From contig CAIYQS010000069.1 of the NCBI GenBank assembly GCA_903928395.1, positions 1-11,243 on the forward strand: DNA of 11,243 nucleotides. The letters are read 5' to 3'. The DNA comes from an uncultured Actinomycetes bacterium (GTDB lineage: Bacteria > Actinomycetota > Actinomycetes > Nanopelagicales > Nanopelagicaceae). The position numbers and the translations under genes were made by a program. Below, one piece after another: positions 1 through 6,632 of this stretch (its first letter is position 1; each line of letters starts with the position of its first letter). Below the pieces are notes generated by a model, which was given only the letters and a program-made list of their open reading frames with translations, had not been told where the DNA came from and searched no databases.

Positions 1-56
1 ACTGTGCGTTCTTCTAGGTCAGGATCGAGAATGACCATGATTTCATAATGACGCAT
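1..56 (-). CDS. rpsF: 30S ribosomal protein S6 (N-terminal fragment)
   Basis: The leftward frame starts with ATG at 56-54 and reads MRHYEIMVILDPDLEERT before leaving the window. This is the typical S6 N-terminus: the first beta strand followed by the D-P-x-L-E-E turn. S6 binds the central domain of 16S rRNA together with S18. Only 18 complete codons are visible. A strong Shine-Dalgarno sequence lies just upstream, and the leader contains a strong hairpin. In Actinobacteria rpsF is normally followed by ssb, rpsR and rplI, which would lie to the left of this window. Its position downstream of a GT87 membrane protein and a class A penicillin-binding protein is the usual actinobacterial arrangement, which supports the call despite the short fragment. 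Confidence 0.96.
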   Translation of the reverse strand, partial: MRHYEIMVILDPDLEERT

Positions 57-60
57 GCGT

Positions 61-120
61 TAACCCCACCTCCTCTGGACTAAAGCGGCCGTGGGATTTC
101 CACGGCAGGAGGGTTACTGC
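61..120 (-). promoter_or_regulatory. Candidate structured rpsF leader (possible S6:S18 autoregulatory element)
   Basis: Read leftward, the rpsF leader has a perfect 7-bp hairpin: GCCGTGG and CCACGGC (106-100 and 94-88) around a 5-base loop, followed directly by CGC, so that a CCG triplet sits at the 3' foot. Outside it, CCTCCT (112-107) is complementary to AGGAGG (74-69), the rpsF Shine-Dalgarno core, with possible further pairs of AAC with GTT outside. The leader could therefore fold as an outer helix hiding the ribosome-binding site plus an inner hairpin. In many bacteria the rpsF leader binds the S6:S18 complex through a helix with a nearby CCG motif, giving feedback control. Whether this is that element is inference. 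No T-tract follows the hairpin, so it is not a terminator. Confidence 0.5.
68..74 (-). promoter_or_regulatory. Shine-Dalgarno sequence of rpsF
   Basis: The leftward strand reads AGGAGGT at 74-68, 11 bases before the rpsF ATG at 56. It is the strongest ribosome-binding site in the window and fixes the rpsF start. The same bases can pair with CCTCCT at 112-107 of the leader. Confidence 0.85.
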
Positions 121-168
121 TCCTACCTTGGAAAGGACGGGTGCCCTGAACATGTAGGAAGGGTAAGC

Positions 169-1365
169 CTAACTCCCCACGTCAGATAGGAGAAATTCCT
201 CCTCTTGTGGGGCAAAATCCCGTGTGGATAAGAGGATTTTGTAGGCAAAAAAGAGGCTAGCGCTAATTCTGATAAAAATCGCCATGGCGTACCACTTTGG
301 GGGAAGTGCAAACTGAGCTCCGGCATAGCCACCCAGATACTCCCAAATCGCGAAGTGATAAATAGCCTCGCTACCCTGCCAGATCCAAAATGCGGCACGA
401 TCCCCGTCATCAGTCAATGCGATGACCGCCAATGGAGCTAACCACAGGACATATTGCGGAGAATAAACTTTATTGAGGGCGGTAAAAAGAGCAACGAAAA
501 TGAATGCGATCTGTGCCAGAGTCGGAATCGTTTTTCTACGAAGTAAACGAATAGAAATCGCAGCGGAAACCAGAATAAAAATCGCAATCCAGTACAAATT
601 AATATCTCGTGGATTGATATTGAAAATATTGAGCGCTTGCCACAATGAACCGAGATCCGCCGGTCTACTTTCGTTTAATTTAAAGAACCGCCACCAGCCC
701 TTCGGTGTTGTAATTGCAAAAGGAGCATTTATGACAATCCATATGGCAATAGTTTGAATGAGGTAGCGCGCAGCGAACTTTATTTCCTGACGGTGAATAA
801 AAATAGTGACGATTGGTATTAAAAGAATAATGGGAAAGAACTTAGTGGCAATTGAAATTGCAAGAACCGTTGAACTTAAACCATACCGCTTGCGATCGAA
901 CCAATAAATTGCAGCTAACGCCGTTATAACTCCCCACAAATCCCAATTTATATACATGGAGGCAATTACCGCGGGTAGAAGTGGCAGTAAGTACCATCTC
1001 TTTGGATTGATTCTGGAGACCAGAACCGAAGTTCCAATAAATAGTAGAGCCAACAAGACAATGTTAATAAGAAAATAATATTTATCGGAAAATGTACCTC
1101 GAGGGGTAATGAGTGCGGTCGCCCACATCACCATGCCTGTTAAGGGAGGATACTCAACAGAATTTGTGGCGCTCGAATAAGGCCAGATGTGATCAACCAG
1201 ACCGCGAGCATCGAATAGGGCGGGTAAATCGCTGTAACACTCATGTACATCAACACCAACTCCAGTCCAGTTGGAGTTATAGCAATGATCAAATTTTACA
1301 ACTGATAAGAGCGCGGCAAAGAGGGCAAGGGCAATGACGGCTTTGGTCGTGAAAGAAAGCCTCAC
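169..1365 (-). CDS. GT87/DUF2029-type polytopic membrane glycosyltransferase (Rv0051-like)
   Basis: A 398-residue very hydrophobic protein with about ten predicted membrane segments, the first at residues 8-24. A loop of about 65 residues follows and carries two cysteines (C28, C43) and the motif VEYPPLTG (70-77). Further marks are INWDLWG (139-145), KFFP (175-178) and NKVYSPQYVLWL (298-309), typical of GT-C fold family 87 proteins, which use polyprenyl-phosphate-linked sugars on the outer membrane face. Known relatives include mycobacterial mannosyltransferases of lipomannan and phosphatidylinositol mannoside synthesis; the acceptor and sugar here are unknown. The start is GTG (1365-1363), 15 bases after the penicillin-binding protein stop, with only a weak GGAA before it, so translation probably depends on the upstream gene. 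The order PBP-GT87-rpsF matches M. tuberculosis Rv0050-Rv0051-Rv0053. Confidence 0.85.
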   Translation of the reverse strand: MRLSFTTKAVIALALFAALLSVVKFDHCYNSNWTGVGVDVHECYSDLPALFDARGLVDHIWPYSSATNSVEYPPLTGMVMWATALITPRGTFSDKYYFLINIVLLALLFIGTSVLVSRINPKRWYLLPLLPAVIASMYINWDLWGVITALAAIYWFDRKRYGLSSTVLAISIATKFFPIILLIPIVTIFIHRQEIKFAARYLIQTIAIWIVINAPFAITTPKGWWRFFKLNESRPADLGSLWQALNIFNINPRDINLYWIAIFILVSAAISIRLLRRKTIPTLAQIAFIFVALFTALNKVYSPQYVLWLAPLAVIALTDDGDRAAFWIWQGSEAIYHFAIWEYLGGYAGAQFALPPKWYAMAIFIRISASLFFAYKILLSTRDFAPQEEEFLLSDVGS

Positions 1366-1380
1366 TTTTTTTCCGATTTT

Positions 1381-3363
1381 TTACTTCTTCTTTTTAGGTG
1401 GTGGTGCCGGAGTTGGTTTTGGAGTTATAGCCAAATGAGGATCTAACGTAGGTACCGCACTTTGCATTGGAGTTGGATCAACGCCTCCGATATTTGCAGC
1501 TGGCGGGAAATCAATAATGGGAACGTGCACTAAAGCCTGGCGCATGTAATAGTCCCAAATTTTCGCAGGGAAAGAGCCACCCGTGACTGCGTTAAGTCCA
1601 CCAATTCCATTGAGCGATTGTGAAGCGTTATCTCTAAAGAGCGCAACGCTGGTTGCCATCTGCGGTACATATCCATTGAACCAGGCGCTGGCGTTATCAG
1701 TTGTTGTACCAGTTTTTCCAGCACTTGGCCGGCCAAGGTCGGCAACGGCGCCTGAGGCAGTTCCATATTGCGTCACAGTTTGAAGGGCTGTTGATAAATC
1801 AGCCATTACATCACTAGCAAAAACCTGATTGGTCTGTGGTTGGGCTTGATACAGAATGCCTCCGTTGTCACCAATAACTTGCGCGACAATGTAAGGCTTT
1901 GCATAAATCCCTTGCGCGGCAAATGTCGCGTAGGCAGAAGCAAGGTCTATAACGTGCGGACTTGCGACTCCAAGTGTTACCGAAGGTCCGTTAACCAACT
2001 GCACTGACGTTGGAATTCCTGCGCGCCTAGCAACATCGATTACTTTGTCTGTACCCACTTTTATTCCAAGTGGAACGAAAACCGTATTGACAGAATTAGC
2101 TGTCGCGTCCAAGAGATTAATGTTTTTAAATTGTTCGTTGCCGTAGTTAAAGACCGGATACGGCCCTTGGGAACCGGGATCGTAAAACACTTGAGGTGAC
2201 CTACCATTCCATACCGAGTGCAAACTGATTCCAGCTTCAAGAGCCGCAGTCAATGCAAAGGGTTTAAATGAGGAACCTGCTTGAGTGGTCGCCTGCGTCG
2301 CATTGTTATATTGATTCTTTAAATAATCTTGCCCGCCGTACATCGCTAGAACCGCGCCAGTTCCAGGTTGAATCGACACAAGTGCCACCCGAAGGTTTGA
2401 AAAAGGTGCTTTTGGAGTTCGCTTTGCAACCGCGTCTACAGCGGCTTGTTGATCGCGCTTTACCAGCGTAGTTTTTACGACCAATCCACCTTGCAACAAT
2501 TGATCTTGCGTGAAACCAAATTGTTGCAATTGGTTTTCAATCCAAGAAACCACATAGCCCTTTGGACCTGCTAGTGAGCCAGGTGCGACTCGAGGTTGAA
2601 TATATGGAAATACTTGCCGTGCCTCATCTGCCTTTGTTAACCAATTTGCTTTCACCATTCCATCTAGAACATATTTCCACCGAGCTTTAAGTCGGGCCAA
2701 ATAGTTTGGCCCGTTTGCCGGATCGTAATAACCAGGAGCGTTAAGGATGCTTGCTAGAACCGCTGCCTGCGAAACGTTGAGTTGGTTGACGGTTCTATTA
2801 AAGAAAACTTGTGAACCGGTTTGCACCCCATAGGCACCTCGTCCAAAATAAATCGTGTTGAGATAATCTTCGAAGATCTGATCTTTAGATAGTTGCTGCT
2901 CTAACTTCACAGCTATAACGATCTCTTTAATCTTCCTTGAAACACTTTGTTGCGGTGATAAAAATGCGGTTTTGGCGTACTGCTGGGTTATTGTCGATCC
3001 ACCTTGAAGTGATCCACCTCGAAGGTCGTGCCAGAGCGCTCGAAGAATTCCTGTCGGACTAAAGGCATGTTCCGTATAAAAATTACGATCTTCTGCAGCC
3101 ATGATTGCGTGGCGAACATTAATTGGAATGCTGGCTAATTGAACGCTAGTTCGATCCTCGGCACCAACGCGACCAATCTCTGAACCATCCGCATACTCGA
3201 TAACCGTTGCCTGGCTATTTATATATTGATTTGGATCTGGAATCTTTACACTGAAATAGGCATAGGCAAATAGGTAGGTTCCGATGACAAACCCACCACC
3301 AATAGTGAAGATCGCCCCGCGTATAAACCAGGTCCGAAGGTTCTCGCGAGTGGGTTTTTCCAT
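1381..3363 (-). CDS. ponA: Class A penicillin-binding protein (PonA1-like peptidoglycan glycosyltransferase/transpeptidase)
   Basis: A 660-residue bifunctional enzyme that polymerises lipid II and cross-links the glycan outside the membrane. A 12-residue cytosolic tail precedes a membrane anchor (about 13-37). The GT51 domain (about 65-245) shows EDRNF with catalytic E91, QGGSTITQQ (120-128), RKIKE with the second glutamate E147, and DYLNTIYFGRGAYGV (166-180). The transpeptidase domain (about 320-600) has all three motifs: SSFK with nucleophile S364 and K367, SVN (424-426) and KTG (550-552). The C-terminus is a proline-rich tail ending in four lysines with no PASTA domain, resembling mycobacterial PonA1 (about 680 residues) rather than PonA2. 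ATG at 3363 lies 9 bases after the DUF5318 gene; a weak AGGGCGG at 3382-3376 overlaps that gene's end. All catalytic residues are present. Confidence 0.96.
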   Translation of the reverse strand: MEKPTRENLRTWFIRGAIFTIGGGFVIGTYLFAYAYFSVKIPDPNQYINSQATVIEYADGSEIGRVGAEDRTSVQLASIPINVRHAIMAAEDRNFYTEHAFSPTGILRALWHDLRGGSLQGGSTITQQYAKTAFLSPQQSVSRKIKEIVIAVKLEQQLSKDQIFEDYLNTIYFGRGAYGVQTGSQVFFNRTVNQLNVSQAAVLASILNAPGYYDPANGPNYLARLKARWKYVLDGMVKANWLTKADEARQVFPYIQPRVAPGSLAGPKGYVVSWIENQLQQFGFTQDQLLQGGLVVKTTLVKRDQQAAVDAVAKRTPKAPFSNLRVALVSIQPGTGAVLAMYGGQDYLKNQYNNATQATTQAGSSFKPFALTAALEAGISLHSVWNGRSPQVFYDPGSQGPYPVFNYGNEQFKNINLLDATANSVNTVFVPLGIKVGTDKVIDVARRAGIPTSVQLVNGPSVTLGVASPHVIDLASAYATFAAQGIYAKPYIVAQVIGDNGGILYQAQPQTNQVFASDVMADLSTALQTVTQYGTASGAVADLGRPSAGKTGTTTDNASAWFNGYVPQMATSVALFRDNASQSLNGIGGLNAVTGGSFPAKIWDYYMRQALVHVPIIDFPPAANIGGVDPTPMQSAVPTLDPHLAITPKPTPAPPPKKKK

Positions 3364-3372
3364 GCGGAAAGG

Positions 3373-3816
3373 TTACCGCCCTGGGCTGCGCGCGTAATCC
3401 TCATCTTCCAAAGTTCGCACCTTGCGTGGGGGTTTTCGGTACTTTCCGTCACCCAGTTTGAAGGAATAAATAAGGTGGTGCCACCCGCAACCCATACAAA
3501 CTTCAACTATGTAGACCCGAAATTCCCCATATTCGCTCTGCATCTCTGCTATTTCGATTGCAGTCTTAATGCGCCCTGAATATTGTCCGAGTTGATCCCC
3601 GAAGGTATATCGCAACTCCACCATTTCGCTTTTGCGACAAACTGGACAGAGGCGCTCGACCCGCTCCCCGTGATATTTTGCAGCGCTCTTGAGATATGGA
3701 TCGGCATCGCAAGCATCAAGACCAGAAGTCGTCCCTTTAAAAAGCGCGATTAACGTGGCGCGGCGTTTAAGTGAGAAGTCAATCGCATCGCGACGACTCC
3801 ACAGGGTATCCAACAT
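3373..3816 (-). CDS. DUF5318 family zinc-ribbon protein (Rv0049-like)
   Basis: A 147-residue soluble protein from ATG 3816, starting MLDTLWSRRDAIDF. It carries the marks of DUF5318: WSRR..DFSLKRRA at the N-terminus, ACDADPYLKSAAKYHGE in the middle, then two cysteine pairs, CPVC and CMGC, about 50 residues apart, likely one zinc site. VYIVEVCMGCGWHHL is the best-conserved stretch. Function is unknown; the family is actinobacterial and almost always lies directly upstream of ponA1, as here, so a role linked to cell-wall growth is possible. The frame stays open to another ATG at 3861 (162 residues), but the family N-terminus begins near the inner ATG, and a TATTCT box lies 8 bases before it. This is probably the first gene of the DUF5318-ponA-GT87 operon. 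Confidence 0.87.
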   Translation of the reverse strand: MLDTLWSRRDAIDFSLKRRATLIALFKGTTSGLDACDADPYLKSAAKYHGERVERLCPVCRKSEMVELRYTFGDQLGQYSGRIKTAIEIAEMQSEYGEFRVYIVEVCMGCGWHHLIYSFKLGDGKYRKPPRKVRTLEDEDYARSPGR

Positions 3817-3824
3817 AGTTTCAA

Positions 3825-3830
3825 AGAATA
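3825..3830 (-). promoter_or_regulatory. Putative -10 box for the leftward DUF5318-ponA operon
   Basis: The leftward strand reads TATTCT (TANNNT type) 8 bases before the ATG at 3816. At this spacing transcription would start at or within a base or two of the start codon, giving a leaderless mRNA, which is common in Actinobacteria. No Shine-Dalgarno sequence lies close to the start and I see no good -35 box. Inference from position and a weak consensus. Confidence 0.4.
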
Positions 3831-3846
3831 AACCTTTATTACTAAC

Positions 3847-3852
3847 TACGCT
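3847..3852 (+). promoter_or_regulatory. Putative -10 box for a leaderless MFS transcript
   Basis: TACGCT (TANNNT) ends exactly 7 bases before the ATG at 3860, the spacing expected when transcription begins on the A of the start codon. There is no Shine-Dalgarno sequence between them. It is back to back with the leftward box at 3825-3830, making this short gap a likely divergent promoter region. Confidence 0.45.
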
Positions 3853-3859
3853 TGCGCAC

Positions 3860-5152
3860 ATGTTGCGGATCAGGATAACTGCGAATTGGCGATTCCGGCC
3901 CGGGACGAAACTTCCGCATTTGCTAACAGTTCGCTGGCTCGGACAGATCGGTGACGGAATCTTCCAATCCGCGCTCGCTTCTTTTGTCCTTTTCTCACCA
4001 GAACGCCAGACAAGCGCCGTAAGCGCTGCTACCGCATTTGCCGTTATTTTGCTTCCTTATTCAATCGTCGGACCTTATGCCGGGGTATTCCTGGATCGTT
4101 TCTCGCGGCAGCGGATTGTTGGTTTTGCAAATTTAATCAGGGGTGGAGATCTTGTTTTGATTGCAATACTTATCAAAGCAGGAGATACAGGTGTACCGCT
4201 CACACTTTTGGTACTCGTGGCGTTCGGCATTAATCGCTTAATTTTGTCTGGACTATCAGCCGGACTGCCACTGATCGTAAATAAAGTCGAATTGATTTCC
4301 GCAAATGCGCTAGCAGTGACGGGTGGAAGTATCGGCGTTGTTATCGGCGGCGGCATCGGGATAGGTGTTAAGAAACTCTTTGATTCGCACGGTAAGAGTG
4401 ATCTCTCTGACGCCAAAGTCATTTTAATTGCTATGACGTGCTACTTACTTAGTGCGCTCTTCACGAGGCGGTTATCGCGCACTGAAATTGGACCAGCCCC
4501 ACATGAAATACCTAATGAGATTAAGGGACTACGCGAATTAAGCGAAGGTCTTCGAATTTTACGAAATCATCCAGACGCATTGCGTGGGATTTTCTCTACG
4601 GCGATTCAACGAGGTGGCCTCACCGCGGCAACCCTGATGGGGTTGCTTTTAGAGCGAAACACTTTTAATCCTCCCAGTAATCCAGATGCCGGGTTAGCGG
4701 GCTTTGCATATGCCTTGGGTGTGGCAGGGGTGGGGTTTGGTGTTGGCTCCTTTATAACGCCTTATTTTGTAGGTTATATGGGACGTCACCGTTGGATTAG
4801 GTTGATGATGGTTGCACCCGCTCCTCTCCTACTTTTTTTCGCTTTCTTGCAGCAAGAGTGGTTACTTATCACAACCGCCTTTTTCTTGGCAGCTTGTGGT
4901 CAAGCAGTAAAAGTCACAAATGATGCCTTGGTGCAGTCACAAATTGCAGACGAATTCCGTGGCCGCGTCTTTGCTTTTTACGATGTGGCGGTCAATGGAG
5001 CAATAGTTCTTGGCGCTGTAATCGCCGCAGTGATATTGCCAACTAGTGGTAAGTCCGTCGAATTGTCGTTGCTCACTATTGTCATTTTTGGAGCTACTTC
5101 ACTTATCTTGCTTCGCCGCTCCAAATTTTTTGTCGCGGGCCCAAGTCAATAA
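3860..5152 (+). CDS. Major facilitator superfamily transporter, substrate unknown
   Basis: A 430-residue integral membrane protein, about 12 predicted helices. The MFS motif A loop is seen as GPYAGVFLDRFSRQR (71-85), between helices 2 and 3. A long cytosolic middle loop (about 203-245) separates the halves, and a second motif A-like stretch, IADEFRGRVFAFYDV (362-376), is typical of MFS_3/enterobactin-exporter-like proteins. The family includes drug and siderophore exporters, but no substrate can be read here. I chose ATG 3860 because the conserved region begins just after it (LPHLLTVRWLGQIGDGIF) and a TANNNT box lies 7 bases before it. The frame is open further upstream to 3689, but that part lies entirely opposite the DUF5318 gene. 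The 3' end overlaps the convergent CCA-enzyme gene by 54 bases. Confidence 0.88.
   Translation: MLRIRITANWRFRPGTKLPHLLTVRWLGQIGDGIFQSALASFVLFSPERQTSAVSAATAFAVILLPYSIVGPYAGVFLDRFSRQRIVGFANLIRGGDLVLIAILIKAGDTGVPLTLLVLVAFGINRLILSGLSAGLPLIVNKVELISANALAVTGGSIGVVIGGGIGIGVKKLFDSHGKSDLSDAKVILIAMTCYLLSALFTRRLSRTEIGPAPHEIPNEIKGLRELSEGLRILRNHPDALRGIFSTAIQRGGLTAATLMGLLLERNTFNPPSNPDAGLAGFAYALGVAGVGFGVGSFITPYFVGYMGRHRWIRLMMVAPAPLLLFFAFLQQEWLLITTAFFLAACGQAVKVTNDALVQSQIADEFRGRVFAFYDVAVNGAIVLGAVIAAVILPTSGKSVELSLLTIVIFGATSLILLRRSKFFVAGPSQ
5087..5131 (+). terminator. Terminator-like hairpin inside the MFS/CCA coding overlap
   Basis: TTTGGAGC (5087-5094) and GCTCCAAA (5118-5125) form a perfect 8-bp stem, followed at once by six T (5126-5131) on the + strand, the layout of an intrinsic terminator for rightward transcription. 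The 23-base loop is long and only five stem pairs are in the strong GGAGC part. It lies before the MFS stop codon at 5150-5152 and across the CCA-enzyme stop, so it may be a coincidence of two coding strands. No T-tract serves the leftward gene. Confidence 0.35.
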
Positions 5153-6568
5153 TTCTTCTTTGGCCCGCTCTGGACCTAACGGACCATTCTCCATGCGCAA
5201 ATCAAGTAAATACGCGTAAGCCTCACCTACAGCACGAGAAGGTTTAATTCCAAGGATTTCCATTATCTGTCCTCCATCCAAGTCTGGACGAATTCGATCG
5301 AGTTCCTCTTGTGCCATCAATTCCTTGATCCGAATTTCGAGTGAATCATACGTTGCCGATAATTGATCTGCTTTGCGACGGTTCCTGGTAGTGCAATCTG
5401 CACGCGTTAGAACGTGTAAATAATCGAGCAAGTCTCCAGCATCACGAATGTACCTACGCACTGCAGAGTCAGTCCACTCGCCACTTCCGTAACCGTGGAA
5501 TCGAAGATGAAGAAATACCAACTTTGAAACATCATCAACCGTCTTGCTATCAAATCGTAATTCTTTTAATCGTCGCGATGTCATTTTTGCGCCAATCACT
5601 TCGTGATGATGAAAAGAAACTCCACCACCCTTAATCAATTCCCTGGTACGAGGTTTTCCAATATCGTGTAGAAGTGCAGCGAGCCTAATAGTTAAATTCG
5701 GTCCTCCAAGCCGTTCTTCAAGAACAATGGCCTGATCCAACACCGTTAATGTGTGTTCATAGACGTCCTTGTGATGATGGTGCTCATCAATCTCTAATTT
5801 GAGTTTAGGTAATTCCGGCAAGAAATGCGTTGCCAGCCCGGTATCAACCAAGAGACGCAAACCGAGTTGGGGATTGTCAGACATAAGAGTCTTAATTAAT
5901 TCTTCACGAATGCGCTCAGCAGAAATAATCGAAAGTCGCTCTGACATTTCAATCATTGCCGCCGTTATTTCTGGGTCAACCGCAAAATTTAATTGCGCCA
6001 CGAATCTGGCCGCGCGCATCATGCGTAGTGGGTCATCTGAAAAAGAAGATTGTGCGCTTCCAGGGGTTCTCAAAACTCCTCGAGCCAAATCCGATGCTCC
6101 ATCAAACAGATCAATAAAGAGTGGGTGATCCCCGGTTAGTTCTAGGGCCATCGCATTGATCGTAAAATCTCTTCTTGCCAAATCGCCACTGATGGAGTCC
6201 CCAAAGTCAACATCGGGTTTCCGTGAATCTGGGTCGTAACTCTCACTTCTATATGTGGTCACTTCAATTGTTACATCGCCTTTTCTTGCTGCGATCGTTC
6301 CAAATGCTGCCCCAGTCTCCCAAAAGGCATCTCCCCATTTTTTTAATATTTTGACGGAATCAGCAGGGCGGGCGTTCGTTGTGAAATCTAGATCATTTCC
6401 GAGTCGACCTAGAATGGCATCCCGCACTGGACCCCCAACAAGAGCCAAAGTGAAACCCGCAGTTTTATAAGCCGCTACGAGCGTGGAAATCGTGATTGCG
6501 TGAAGATCCAAAGCGCTCCGGGCAAGGTCTGCCGCAAGTTCCCTCGGGTTAGGCATTCGGGTATTCAT
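5099..6568 (-). CDS. cca: CCA-adding tRNA nucleotidyltransferase with HD domain (PcnA family)
   Basis: A 489-residue class II nucleotidyltransferase that adds or repairs the 3' CCA end of tRNAs from CTP and ATP. The catalytic head shows LVGGPVRD (43-50), the metal-binding pair in NDLDFTT (D59, D61) and the nucleotide-choosing RRDFTINA (132-139). SDDPLRMMRAARF (177-189) marks the neck helices. A C-terminal HD phosphohydrolase domain has YEHTLTV, LLHDIGKP (H301, D302) and FHHHEVIGA. Class II family members are often called pcnA in Actinobacteria, but the presence of all CCA-enzyme motifs favours tRNA rather than poly(A) activity. ATG 6568 is the likely start; ATG 6556 is a possible alternative and both are weak for Shine-Dalgarno. 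It diverges from the NUDIX gene, as Rv3907c does from Rv3908. Confidence 0.95.
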   Translation of the reverse strand: MNTRMPNPRELAADLARSALDLHAITISTLVAAYKTAGFTLALVGGPVRDAILGRLGNDLDFTTNARPADSVKILKKWGDAFWETGAAFGTIAARKGDVTIEVTTYRSESYDPDSRKPDVDFGDSISGDLARRDFTINAMALELTGDHPLFIDLFDGASDLARGVLRTPGSAQSSFSDDPLRMMRAARFVAQLNFAVDPEITAAMIEMSERLSIISAERIREELIKTLMSDNPQLGLRLLVDTGLATHFLPELPKLKLEIDEHHHHKDVYEHTLTVLDQAIVLEERLGGPNLTIRLAALLHDIGKPRTRELIKGGGVSFHHHEVIGAKMTSRRLKELRFDSKTVDDVSKLVFLHLRFHGYGSGEWTDSAVRRYIRDAGDLLDYLHVLTRADCTTRNRRKADQLSATYDSLEIRIKELMAQEELDRIRPDLDGGQIMEILGIKPSRAVGEAYAYLLDLRMENGPLGPERAKEELLTWARDKKFGAAKQDK

Positions 6569-6589
6569 TAATCAGAGTTTCCACAGGTC

Positions 6590-6595
6590 AGAGTA
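6590..6595 (-). promoter_or_regulatory. Putative -10 box for the CCA-enzyme gene
   Basis: The leftward strand reads TACTCT (TANNNT) 21 bases before the ATG at 6568, which would give a short leader of about 14 bases containing only a weak GGAA. The match is to a short consensus with no clear -35 box. Confidence 0.27.
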
Positions 6596-6620
6596 TTCAC
6601 TATGAGTAAGGCTTGAGCAG

Positions 6621-6626
6621 TACCCT
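6621..6626 (+). promoter_or_regulatory. Putative -10 box for a leaderless mutT4-DUF6049-murJ operon
   Basis: TACCCT (TANNNT) lies 6 bases before the ATG at 6633. The bases between (tctctc) contain no Shine-Dalgarno sequence, so the transcript is probably leaderless or nearly so. It shares a 64-base divergent gap with the CCA-enzyme gene. Confidence 0.42.
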
Positions 6627-6632
6627 TCTCTC

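Noticed and set aside
88..106. Hairpin as an intrinsic terminator after the GT87 gene
   Set aside because: No T-tract follows it in either direction, and it lies in the leader just before the rpsF Shine-Dalgarno sequence, which fits a regulatory leader better.
123..410. Leftward 95-residue open frame over the end of the GT87 gene
   Set aside because: It lies in another frame of the GT87 gene and rpsF leader, has no family resemblance and no ribosome-binding site.
473..757. Rightward open frame antisense to the GT87 gene
   Set aside because: Composition is that of a reverse-strand shadow of a membrane protein, with no recognisable domain or start signal. The same holds for the other short frames opposite the ponA, cca and murJ genes.
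3689..3859. Longer MFS start giving 57 extra residues
   Set aside because: The extension lies wholly antisense to the DUF5318 N-terminal coding region, is not hydrophobic and does not resemble an MFS N-terminus.
3817..3861. Longer DUF5318 start at 3861
   Set aside because: The extra 15 residues have no family resemblance, and the resulting start would overlap the MFS start codon.
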